Shown: piece after piece, positions 11,645 to 22,751 of the stretch
Layout: each line of letters starts with the position of its first letter
Position numbering within the stretch: position 1 is the first letter of the stretch
Assembly (NCBI GenBank): GCA_021030915.1
Contig: JAGEMR010000167.1
Coordinates: forward strand, 1 to 56,808
DNA length: 56,808 bases
From: Astrothelium macrocarpum
Lineage: Eukaryota; Ascomycota; Dothideomycetes; Trypetheliales; Trypetheliaceae
Direction of reading: 5' to 3'
Made by a program: the position numbers and the translations under genes
The notes under the pieces: generated by a model
Seen by the model: only the letters and a program-made list of their open reading frames with translations
Database searches by the model: none
Told to the model about the DNA's origin: nothing

Positions 11645-13980
11645 AATGGCAACTCCACCAGCGTTGCAGTGGGAAATGTCACCCCCGACTGAAAAAGATA
11701 TATTTCGTCAAAGCATTCTAGGGAGAATGCTGAGTTCTTTGAAGCAATTGAAGACTATAAACAAATTCACTAACAAAGAAGTCTCAAGGTTTTCTCCATT
11801 AACATTGTTGAGGGCTTCCCTACAACGTGTATAGCGAATATTATCTCACGATCATGGGTGACATTTTTTATTGCACATGCTGATGGTGCCTTGAGATGTC
11901 AACTTTCTACCACGTCTATAGAACACAATGACACAGCGCAGAATATCCTTGGTCATAATAGCTTTAGTGGGAATCGGCGCAGTACACGCGAGACTTATGA
12001 AGGATAATGTAAATACTCTAATGTAGTACGAAGTCGTTTTGATTGAATCCAGGGAGATGAAGGATTTTACTCTAAAAAGAAAACTTGGACTACTGTTGGC
12101 GGTCTAAGAAGGCTAAGCATAGAAATGAAAGGGGTATTCTTTATCTTCGATTCAACTCGAATAACAACTTGCAATAGTGTAAATGGGCACAAAGCATTTT
12201 GAATGCACTACCTACTTCCAAAGTCTCAAGCTCTGTCTCCTGAGAATATCCAGTTTCTAGTTCTGACGCCGCTTAGCCTTCGTCGCATTGCCATTTTTGC
12301 GCAAAATCCAAAAACACGCAAGCAGCTTATCTGCGTTGCCACCTACCTTCTCTGCTTTACAAGGTTCCCCTAGCCTCGTTTCGAGTGTTATCGTAAATCT
12401 TGACACTTTGTGCTCTGTGCACGACCATCGTATGCAATTTCCAGAAAGTTGGCTCCACATATCCGCAAATTCATCTATTGTTCTCTTATCGGAATGAACC
12501 TCGCACTCTCCGAGTGTATTGGAATGCAGAGACGTAAGACCGTCCGCTGTTTGCCACCACCCATTGACCCGGTGTCTGTCAGTTCCGAGGGATGGAACAA
12601 CATCTTAGTTATGATCCAAAAAGCAAGTCTCAGTCTCCGACCGCGTTTTCGCTTGCATTCTACATGCGGTCGAGCTAGGCGTGACCGTGTCCGGTGTTAT
12701 TACATGGTGTACAGTCTATTAACGCGGTTCCTGTTTTGGCAGTAGAATGGCTCGGCCCTTTTGCAGATTGAGGAATAAGGGCTGGAGAGTTGGGCCATTC
12801 GCGGAGGTGCGTCTGTGAGGCACGTCTGGGTCCCTGGGATTGATGTTATAGCGTGATACGTGTACGACCGTCGGAAAGGGATGAATTTAGAGTACGTGCA
12901 TTCAGGAGGTTTCTGCTCACGCTAAGGACACCAACAGCTGACTGTATCGAATAGAGTAAAACTTGTTCAACACCCATGTTGCACCAATCAGCTCGGAGCA
13001 GTGCCCAAATTATTCTGCGTTCGAACAAGTATTAGTTGCAAAGCACGACCTAATAGTTGGTTGAAATTCCGACGAGATCAGGCCAAATGAGGTGACAGGG
13101 GTTGATTCTAGAGACCCTACGCTTTTTAGCGTGAGCATGAACTTTCTGAATACCCCACCGTACGGCGATGTGTTATGCAACTTGGAGCTCTAAGGTTTTA
13201 TAAAAGCGTTCTATCTTCTCTTCGTATTCTCCCCCGGATAGAGAGTCCAGAACTGAGCGTACATATTCTCGTGCAATTTCCACACTTTGGCCATTCGCCC
13301 TTCTTTATTGCAAGCCAAGAGAGAGTGGGAAATCATGGGATTTAAGTTCATTGGGGGTTATCCGATGAAGATCAATAGATTTTAGGACGTGAAATATAGC
13401 CACGAGAATTTATTGGCTCTTCGTTGCTCGTCAAGGCAATTATGTTGCTAATTTTGGGTGGGGGAACACTACTTGCGCTTAGTCTCAAGGCCAGGTACGG
13501 TCAAAGATGTAGCGGTACAAGTAGCTGCCGAATGCTGTAAGGGTTACGAAGAGAAGTGTCTGATTCATAGCTGAGTACATTCGATTGAAGAAGCTTGATG
13601 TCAACCTGAAAGTAGCCTCTGAAAAGCAAGAGTGATAAGAAAGAGATGCCTTGTTTCTAGCAAGACTTTAGACGACTTTTGATACACCCATACTATTCCA
13701 AGCCATTAGGGCCCGTCAATAATTCGTCATAAGGTATCTCTAAAAGATTTTTATTCCTTAGTGCTGAGGGCCTCTCCATGAGGCGTATGGCGATCCCACC
13801 TTTCGCGGTCGCGGATGGCATTTCTTATTGCAGCCACTGGTAGAGTACACAGCTCGGAAATCAGGGAAGGGAAGATAGGTGGTCGGCGCTACGTTTCTCC
13901 GACAGAAATGAGTTTATCAAAGGATTTGGAGCTGCTTCGCACATCGGGGGCTTTCTGGGGTCGTGCATGACCCAAATTCA
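11645..13980. other. gene-free stretch
   Basis: About 2.3 kb separates the FMN oxidase from PIG-S. Only short unrelated frames occur (the longest about 110 codons, at 12410-12745), with no domain resemblance and no clear splice pattern linking them. The right-hand end should carry the PIG-S promoter and leader, including the short upstream frame at 13967-13984. Confidence 0.4.
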
Positions 13981-13984
13981 ATGA
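13967..13984 (+). promoter_or_regulatory. five-codon upstream ORF overlapping the PIG-S start
   Basis: An ATG at 13967 opens a frame of five codons that stops with TGA at 13982-13984. That stop overlaps the first in-frame PIG-S ATG (13981-13983) as ATGA. If the transcript starts upstream, ribosomes would terminate exactly on the main start. This arrangement can lower expression or rely on reinitiation. A second in-frame ATG follows at 13990. Confidence 0.45.
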
Positions 13985-15756
13985 ATATCATGTCTTCTGA
14001 TGGCGACGAATCCAGCTATGCCGATGAGAAGCTACATTCGTCCCAAACGTCAGTCGTACGCGTCGTGAATGCACTGACAGCTTCAAAACAACCACCTCGA
14101 GAGTCTTCCTCTACCATTTGGACACGCCGTTTCACCATTGCTTCCTTCTGGGCTATCGCTATCTTTTTGGGACTCCCAATATGGTGGAGGACTACGACTA
14201 TTCATCGGGCTTCCTTGCCGTTGCAGGCAATGAATGCTTGGGCAGATGGCAAGGAATGGAGTAAACCGTCTGATTATTTAAGACAAGCTAACATTCACTA
14301 GGCTTGTCGTCCAGAGTTTCCCTTGAAAATAGCCTTCGAGGCCGCGTATCTTTCTACTGTAGATGCTCAGAATCTTCTCCGAACGACGCAACATGCAATT
14401 GACGACCACAATGACTTCTCTGCTCACCACCTGCGATTGCTCCTCTCTGATTCCGTTGCTCAGAACAATGTCTCGCAGGTTATCCGAACACCTAGTAACA
14501 GCGGTATTGGCGATGCCGATGTTGCTCTTACTATTCGTCTCATGCCGAGTGCTGTTAGTAACACTCCGCGAGCTGAACTACATCCCTACAACTCAATGGT
14601 CGAAGTCTTCTATGCCCCTAACCAGATACCCTCATCATCATCTACTTCTTCGCCGCTGGCAACATTTATTGCACTTGAATTGCAACAGCTATATGGAGAA
14701 GAAAAAGCTATTCTGACGCACTTGTTGACTTCGAGCTCGGCTATAGCAGGAACAGAGTCGCCCCTTCTTTCCGGAGAAATGAAAGAGAGCCTTGTCAAAC
14801 GTACCACCCGGTCTGTTAAATCAGCTTCCACGTACCATTTGACATTTTCATTATTTACACCGACATCCAAACCTTCCGATTGGGCCATCGAGGCTGCTCT
14901 TGAAGAACACATGACAACGCTACTTCACACCCTCACGCCGATCAGCAACTTCACAGTGGACACTCAAGTTCAGCTCCATGCGACATTTGCGCCGTCTATT
15001 CATGAGCCAGAGTATGATGAACAATCCAAAATTTGGACCCTTCATAGGGAAGATCTCAGTGGATTTATCAATGCGGCGGAATGGCCATTGAGTCCGAGCA
15101 TCGGTGAGGGACCCACGATCAATTTCGTACTGTATATTCCCTCTGAATCTCGAACACCGTTGGTCATCAAAGAAAATGGGGGGGATAGCTGGCTCATTCC
15201 TCAGTGGGGCGGTGTACGTATCTTAAACGTTCCTGCCGGAAATGACGACATTTATGAAACACCTGCCAGTTTAACTAAGGAGATGCTTGAGGGGCCATTC
15301 TTTACATTCTCAAACCAACTCTTGTCTCTTCTGGGTGTTCCAGAGACCCCAGTCTCACTCCCAATGCGTCTTTCCACCTTGACCCGAGTACGTGCCGCAT
15401 CCCTTCTGCTCTCCGCTTCGTCTACCCTTGGATCTCTTGCTCGACTTACTCTTGCGCTACCCTCAATTTCTATTCCAGATACTGTCGCCAAGTCTGTTGG
15501 CCTCACTATCGCTCATCTACACAGCGCATGTGATGACTTGAGGGAGGGCAAGTTTGGAAGCGCTTTGGAGAATAGCCGAATTGCGGATAAGGAGGTCGAA
15601 AAAGCTTTTTTTGAACCCGCAATGGTGGGCCAAGTTTATTTTCCAGACGAACACAAAGTAGCTGTGTATTTGCCACTTCTTGGTCCAGTCGCAGTACCTT
15701 TAATCATGGCAGCAATTAAAGAAGCTCGAAAAGCAATCGCAAAACGGAAAAAGTGA
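13981..15756 (+). CDS. GPI17: GPI transamidase subunit PIG-S (Gpi17 homologue)
   Basis: PIG-S is part of the ER GPI-transamidase complex that attaches preassembled GPI anchors to protein C-termini. The N-terminal membrane helix lies at residues 51-69 and is followed by the family landmark TTTIHRASLPLQAM. A long lumenal domain ends in the C-terminal membrane helix (VYLPLLGPVAVPLIMAAI) and a lysine-rich cytosolic tail, as in other PIG-S proteins. One intron interrupts the gene near 14250-14314. The only canonical in-frame solution is 14261-14314 (GT-AG, 54 nt), giving about 573 residues. It deletes a Cys-Arg-Pro-Glu segment encoded just after the more natural acceptor at 14301, so the junction is uncertain. 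The start at 13981 is the first in-frame ATG. Confidence 0.85.
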
Positions 15757-16098
15757 ACCGATTGGCTGCTTTTACCATCAACTCCTTGCTGGAGATCCTT
15801 TTTCGAAAACACTAGCCTGTTTCAGTTGGGACTTGGTCTACCTGTATCCTTAATTGATGGTATTAAATCCGGGAGTAGCATGTTCAAAAAGTGGTTCTAG
15901 TCTCTCGATGCTACCCAAAAAGCGATTAACACAACGCGGGGTTGGAGTGGGGTCATGGCTTCGGCAAGCTATGCAAGAAACCGAGTTAGGACGACAGGAT
16001 AACGTCAAAAGACTTAAAAGTCGATCGTAACTCCTCAAGTCTTCAGGACAATCCCAGCATATCCATAACCATAGGCTTTCCTGCAGTACTAATCCGCA
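15757..16098. other. short intergenic region
   Basis: These 342 nt hold the PIG-S 3' end and the promoter of the LovD-like gene, transcribed in the same direction. Nothing further was seen. Confidence 0.4.
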
Positions 16099-17531
16099 AT
16101 GGCTCTCTGGGAAAAGGCTCAGTCAGGCGTCAAAGCCACGCTTGACGGCCTCATAACCGACGCGAGCACCGGTATACCTGGAATGGTGTTTGCTTCTGTC
16201 GATAAAACAGGTTCAATAATCGCTTCGCATGCGTCTGGTCAGCGTGGTTTGGATAGCACGGAGCCTATGACAATGGACACCATCTTTTGGATTGCTTCTT
16301 GTAGGCATTTTTGTGTTAACTTTGCATGCGCAGTTACTAATTCAAGAAGGCACCAAAATGATAACAGGCATTGCTTGCATGCAACTGGTTGAACAAGGGA
16401 AATTGTCTCTCGATGATGCTGGCCAGCTCTATCAAATCCTCCCAGAGCTCAGTAACGTTAAGTACCTTAATGATCAGGGCCAATTGGAACCGAAGAAAGG
16501 TGACATTACCTTGAAAATGCTTTTGACACATACTGCTGGATTTGGATATACTTTTTTTAATGAAAAGCTCAGAAATTATGGGCGGCCTGTTGGTTTTGAT
16601 GAGTTTACTGGTGATGCAGCCGACATTCTAGATATGCCTCTGGTCAATCAGCCCGGAACCAAATGGGAATACGGTGTCAACATTGACTGGGCTGGTGTTG
16701 CTGTCGAGCGTGTTTCTGGACTGAACCTTGATGCGTACTTTCAGAAGCACATATTCCAATCACTTGGGATCACAGAGATCTCTATGTTCCCAAGCAATGA
16801 GATGAAGTCTAGGCTTGCTTTCATGCACCAACACGATAAAGACGGAGCTGTCTCGACGCACGATCACCTTCTTCGTCGTTCGATGATAGCCAAAACTGAC
16901 CACGAGAAGAAACATATTTTCAACAGTGGTGGTGCTGGCTGCTTTGCAAAACCTACCGATTATTGCAGTAAGTAACTAATGGGCGATCTTGCCACTGCCT
17001 GGGAGTGTGATGCCAACCATATTCGTTTACGATAGAGATTATAGCCACGCTTTTAAACAATGGCACATCTCCGACCACCAACGTGCAAATCCTGAAACCT
17101 GAAACTGTCGATATCATGTTCAAAAACCACATTCCCGAATTTCCTGACTATGGCCGTCAAGGCGTCCCGGCAGCAAAGCCTGAATTAACAAATCCTGTTC
17201 CGATTCTCTATCCTCAGGAAGGTGACCCGCCACAAGGATGGGGCTTGACATTCCAAATCACTACTGATGGATGTGGTAAAGATATAGGGACCGGTCGAAG
17301 CAATGGCACTGTAAATTGGGCGGGGTTAGCTAATCTGTTCTGGTGGTGTGACAGAGAAATGGGTGTTGGTGGCATGATTGCTTCTCAGATTCTACCATTT
17401 GCAAGTGAGTTTCTCGTGTTGCCTTTTAAAGATTATTCATTGCAAGACATACTCACATTCGCCCAGATCCTAGCGTCCTCGGGGCTTGGGTTGGATGCGA
17501 AAAGGCAATTTATGATACTCTCTATGCCTAG
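16099..17531 (+). CDS. LovD-like acyltransferase / class C beta-lactamase-fold protein
   Basis: Exons 16099-16300, 16350-16967, 17036-17404 and 17467-17531 encode 417 residues, almost the length of LovD (about 413). The fold is that of serine beta-lactamases and D-Ala-D-Ala carboxypeptidases. The nucleophile motif S-x-x-K is formed across intron 1: Ser67 in IAS, Lys70 in TKM. The catalytic tyrosine is Tyr175 in WEYGVN. A C-terminal core follows with NWAGLANLFWWCD and GGMIASQILPF. LovD-type fungal enzymes transfer acyl groups onto polyketides; other members are esterases. No polyketide synthase is found within this window, so the substrate is open. The cytosolic protein lacks a signal peptide. 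Confidence 0.85.
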
Positions 17532-20094
17532 ATTAGTAGGCCGTCAATTTGATCCAACTGTTTCCTGCAATGATCTGACGTTTCTGACATTTCAGTCCTT
17601 TGCACGACTGATTGATCTATCAACTTGCATCAAACTTGTCAAGCCTATATTACCTTTGGCACGGTGTGGGCTGTGATAAGAGCAATGCCCGTCCCTCGGA
17701 GCTCAAAAAGAGGAGATGGAATGTCCTACAATATTGCAGGCGCACTTTCGTTGCCGTCGGATGAATCATCACCCATTGTATGTAAGTTGATCACTCGGAG
17801 CAATCTGTGGCCCTCGCTTTTATGCATGCCTTAGCTATCATTGAAAATTCGCACATCCTGTTGCCCGTGGATAGGTGGGATCCAAACGCAGCTCGGGGTC
17901 CTTTCAACACGCGAACAGCTCACTTTCGACGTTTCCATTTCATGAAAGTTCTTTTTGCAACCTCCAATGATACTATTGCTTGAGTTTGTTTACAAGAAGA
18001 CAAGCCAAAAGGTAAATCAAGCTCAATCCGAGTCCAATTGTAACAAAGTTATATTTACCCCCTCAACCGTGAAGATACCTCATCGGTAGAGTTGTCGCCT
18101 AATATCAATACCGTGTTATCGGGGCCTTGTGCACTAGTGGTGGGTGCAGCATAGTTCTCTTCCATCTATGATAAAGTTCTAGATGGGCGGTAAGAACATT
18201 TCTGAGTGGCTGGCATATGCATGCGGGGGAAATTAGAATGGCGTCTAAGTCTACTTTCCTAACGGGTCTCTTATTTTCGATCCGACACCAATTGTGACTG
18301 AAACACGAGTGTTAAGGATTCATGTATGTACGCATCTAGATCGGTATAGTTTTGGATGCTTGAACCGCGATTCGTCAACTAGAAACAATGGACAGATATG
18401 CATCGACAACGCTGGTAAGTTCAACGCAGAATTAGATGAAAGAGAGCATGTTCGCAGGAGCTGATGGGCGCGTTCTCGCTGCTGAGTAATAATATTAGGG
18501 GACTAATGTAAGCGAAAATCGGCGATATTTCAGCCATCGACCCACAGAGTCCAATCTCTTTTCTTCGCAGATAATCTATTGCAAGTGTGATGGAACCTTT
18601 CTCTCAAGCACTCAAGTTGCTTTCTCCATTCCGAATCTGTTTTCGCGTCCCGTGAATGGAGTCTACCAATGGCTGTCTTCCTGGCCAAGCCTTTGAGCCT
18701 GCTCTCCAATTCCAAGATATACCACGCCTTGTTTCAGGCTCAGCTCGCACATCGGAAGAGAGAGGAAGACGTGCTCAAATCGCTCGCATTCGAGACGTTC
18801 CTGAGCCTGTATTTCGGGAAACCGAATAGTTTTCCGACTTTCGACCTGTTCTTGTGCAGCCTGTGATCCACTTGTGGGTTTCAAATCACCAGAAACGAGG
18901 ATGAGAACAGGTTCATTCTTTTCGTGATTGAACCTGGCCCACGTAGCTCCACCAGGATACTTTAACAGTACTATATTGTCATCTTCTTGCCTCATCCTAC
19001 TACGCTTCTCTGATTTGACAAAGCTATTGGCTCTGTTGGATATTCCTTTCCAGTATCACCTCGTTCCTAATAATCTTAATGCTCTTGTTCCGAAGTTTTC
19101 TGGCTTTCTTATTACGTTGCTTGAGTCCATGCGTTGCGTTTCCAATGAGCCTTGATGCAAAGTATCGGTTCACAGGCGTCGGCGTCGCCACCCTTTTCAT
19201 TATGTAAACCCTGATGGGTATGTTTACAATGCGAAAATTCTTTCATCAGCATCGAATGGCCATACGGAGATCCTTGACGTGCATTCGAGATACCCGTCAA
19301 GTATTTTGACATGAACGAAGGCTAAATGAGCAGCCTCGCTATCGGATTCGCCGCAAAGGATTTCTCTTTGCAAATCCCAATTCTCAGTGACGGCTTCCAC
19401 AAGATCTAAGTCGCTTTATATTCCGTATTAGGAAAGCTTATGCGTATCCGGGGCATGCAATTCGATTGTCTATCTGGATATCAGGATTCGCTTGTGCATG
19501 TCAACATTTGATCCGACAGCCGAGAAAATCAACTTTCTTTTTATAACCAACCAATGAAATGCAGCTTACGCTTCAGCTTTGCCAAGAAACTCACGTTGGT
19601 AACATGGTATAGGATCATGCTTGATTCGTCTGATGTTGCTACTCTTTCAATGCGCTTAGAGAGCAGGGAAAGCCTTGTAACAATTCACGTTATAGGTAGT
19701 TGGTCCTTTGTTATCTTAGCCCTCAGATGTGGACCCGAAGCGTTGGATAGCTCACCTTTGATTTGTCGCCTGAGGCACTGAGATAAGTGCGTCAGTGCCA
19801 GCCACGCTCGCATTCTGAGGGACAAATGTCAATGTTATCGCCAAACATGAGATATTTATAAGGTGCTCTGGTTTCGAAAGCTAGCTCTACCGAAGCCCCG
19901 TGGGATTCTTACGATCAGCTCTTTGTGTGCATTCATACTACATGTCCAGCAAAGATAACTGCTGGTTTTCGAATTTGTACTCATGAGTTCTCGTTCAAGC
20001 TGGTGTGAACGATGCCTTGAGCAAATCCGCCATGCTTTTCGGTGTAATTAAGGCTTCATACACTACAACAAAAGACAATTAAGCTCACGTTACT
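17532..20094. other. gene-free stretch with one possible gene remnant
   Basis: About 2.6 kb separates the LovD-like gene from the kinase-WD40 gene. Apart from the frameshifted minus-strand frame at 18530-18995 (listed separately), only short unrelated frames occur. The kinase leader sequence ends in ACAACAAAAGACAATTAAG shortly before its ATG. Confidence 0.4.
18530..18995 (-). pseudogene. possible frameshifted coding remnant
   Basis: Two overlapping minus-strand frames look like one coding region broken by a frameshift near 18700. The upstream frame (18995 to 18663) has charged helical sequence including ECERFEHVFLSLPMCELSLKQ. The downstream frame (to 18530) continues in the same style with AWYILELESRL and HSRDAKTDSEWRKQLECLRERF, a heptad-like pattern suggesting a coiled coil. 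I do not recognise the family. It could be a pseudogene, two exons with an unseen intron, or chance. Confidence 0.25.
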
Positions 20095-22367
20095 ATGAAG
20101 GCTCTTTCGACCCCTGACGAAGCAGCTGGCGAGGCCAAAATTGAGTTGAGTCCAACGGATCTTGTTCGGAGTTTAAAGCTCGAGACTGAGCTTGGCTCCG
20201 AATACATCCAACACGTCCGGTACGTGCCTGGTCGGACATTCTTACAAAGAAGGACTCGCGTAGAAGAAAGGTGGACAACGCAGAAACATCTGGGCAGGGG
20301 GAGCTTCGGCGTTGTTACGTTGCAAAGATGTATTCAAGGGAGTAGCAGAGGCTTTTTGCGCACAGTGAAAAAAATTCAGAAGATCGGGTCTATTGATTAT
20401 CAGCGAGAACTGGAGACTATATCTATGTTCTCTCAGGCTCAGGTCAGTGGTGTCACCCGCTGCTATACATTTGCAATTGATACTAAGGATCGTCTAGTAC
20501 GAGCAACTTTTTGCTAAGTTTCTGGGTTGGTACGATGATGAGGACAGCATTTTTGTTGCTATGGAATACCTGCCTAACGGCGGTTTACATCAGTATCTTG
20601 GGTCGCCGCTACCAGAGAAAGAAGCTCAACAAATTTGCTATCAGGTTCTCAAAGGCCTAAAATTCTTGCACGAAAATGGATTTGCTCATAGAAACCTGAA
20701 ACCCTCGGTAAGCTTGTTTGACTTTGTAGTGGTACGAATGAAAACTGATTAGTAGGGTGAAAGAACATATTGGTAGTCTGTGAAGGCCCACGGTGGTGGG
20801 TCAAAATTACAGACCTTGGTGTCAGCAAACGAGCAGTCGAGCGAGTTACAATGTTGCGAACGCAACTAGGTACACCTGCTTTTGCGGCACCAGAGACTCT
20901 TGGATTTATCGATGTAGACAAGGAATTAGACGCGTCAAACACGAACGCCGTTGATATATGGTCTCTCGGTGCAATTGTGTTTTTCATACTCACAGGACAG
21001 AACCTATTCAGAGATCAGCATTACTTGGCACGGTATATTGCAGGAGATCACTCGCCTTTGAGTATTTTAAGAGCAACAAATGTGAGTGATGAAGGCCGTG
21101 CCGTTATTCAACGTTTCCTGGAGCCGAAGCCGCAGGCCCGCCCGGAAGCTAAAGAAGGCTTGCAAGATGTATGGCTTGAAGAGTTTGCAGAAGATGATGT
21201 TGACATTGAAAGGTATGTTATCCAGGAGAAAGAACTATGAATATCATATTGTCTTGCTGCTCGCCTGCTAAGTTACTTTTGGATAGATTGGGAAAGACAC
21301 CATTGAGTCGCCCAGACGCCGAGCACTCCGTTTTTTGGGATACTCCAACACAAAGTCCATATCAGCCATCTCAGGCCATAAACACTACAGCTAACACTGT
21401 CGTCTCTTCTGCGGAAGCTGCGAAAGCAATGTCAATATCCGAGGGAAAGATTGACGCCGAGTGGAAATTTGCTAAGAGATTGGACTGCAAGAAACAGGGT
21501 ACGACCGAGGTTCGGCATGTCGTATTCTCGCCTGATGGAGAACTGATAGCAGCTGCGTCACATGATAATACCATCAGGATTTGGCTCCTGGATAGCGGAG
21601 CTATTCACAGAGTGCTCACCGGTCATGTCAAAGCGGTGTATAGTGTAGCATTTTCTTCTGATAGCAAGCTGATCGCGTCGGCCTCTTTGGACAAGAGGGT
21701 AAGACTTTGGGATATTACTACCGGAACGATATCCAAAATACTCAAAGGCCACAGAAGCGGTGTCTACAGTGTCGTATTCTCACCGAAAAGAAACCTTGTT
21801 GCGTCGGCATCGCGTGACAAGACCGTGCGACTTTGGAACCTGGACACAGCGTCGAATTGCATTCTTTTTAAGAGTCATTTTCATTTTTGGCATGTCGCAA
21901 TCTCTCCAGATGACAAATTAATTGCCGCCGCGGACGACGAAACAATTAGACTCTCAGACCTCGCCACTGGAGAGGCTCGTAGCGTCTTTAAACATGAGGC
22001 CTCTTGGGTTGGAAATATAGCCTTCTCAGTCAACAACAATACGTTTGCCGCCGTACTCAACAAGAATGAAATCAAGCTTTGGGATGTGCACTCTGGGGAA
22101 ATTTGCACTACGCTAAGATGTGATGGTGTTTCTCAATATAGCGTCACATTCTCGCCGGATGGAACCATTCTCTCTGGAGCGAATGGGCGGACAATCTGGC
22201 TCTGGAATCTAGCAACAATGTCAATTTGTGGTGCCCTCCAGGGTAACATTGATGAAGTTGTATGTGTGGCATTCTCACCAAATACAAAGCAAATTGCGTC
22301 TCTGTCAAAAAGTTCGACCAGTGGATTAACGATTAAGGTGTCAACGATTAATGATTTGTGGGGCTAG
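20095..22367 (+). CDS. protein kinase-WD40 fusion, predicted pseudokinase
   Basis: Exons 20095-20442, 20498-20707, 20764-21212 and 21287-22367 give 695 residues. The kinase domain spans about 60-325. It has the glycine loop LGRGSFGVV (66-74), Lys92 in RTVKKI, a Glu in YQRELE, Lys184 and Asn187 in NLKPSN, Asp203 in a DLG version of DFG, and an AAPE motif. The catalytic-loop HRD is HRN (Asn182), so classical phosphotransfer is doubtful. About seven WD40 repeats follow from about residue 410, with FSPDGELIAAASHDNTIRIW as the first; they end at the stop codon. The 74-nt last intron (GTATGT ... TAG) joins the two halves in frame. Kinase-WD40 architectures occur in bacteria and fungi, often in signalling or recognition proteins. 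The role here is unknown. Confidence 0.8.
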
Positions 22368-22751
22368 AGTCAAAGCAATGATAATGAAATGTGTAATGGT
22401 CCGTTTGTACGAGTTTGTAAATTAGAATAGGGTGTATTATTAGGAAATGAGTTTGATCTCACCCATTAACATAGGTGACTATGACGGGATTTATCGATAC
22501 GAGCGTATCATCAAGTCAACACGATCAGAGAAAAGCCTTGCCATCTTCCGCTGCCGGACAGCTATGAGGGTAGCCCCGTGAGTAGACTTTGACACCAAAC
22601 AACCATTCATAGCAAGATCATTGTCTACCACGTGAACAAACGCACCTGAGTCCCGATTTAGGCGTATATGTAACCCAATGCAATAAGATAAACGCCGTGT
22701 TATGCATTCCCGTCTCTTGACACGAACCTTGGCTATAGATATGACCATATT
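22368..22751. other. convergent intergenic region
   Basis: These 384 nt lie between the stop codons of the kinase-WD40 gene (plus) and the multicopper oxidase (minus) and should contain both transcript ends. No gene or repeat was seen. Confidence 0.4.

Noticed and set aside
12410..12745. 111-codon plus-strand frame
   Set aside because: Atypical amino-acid composition and no homology signal.
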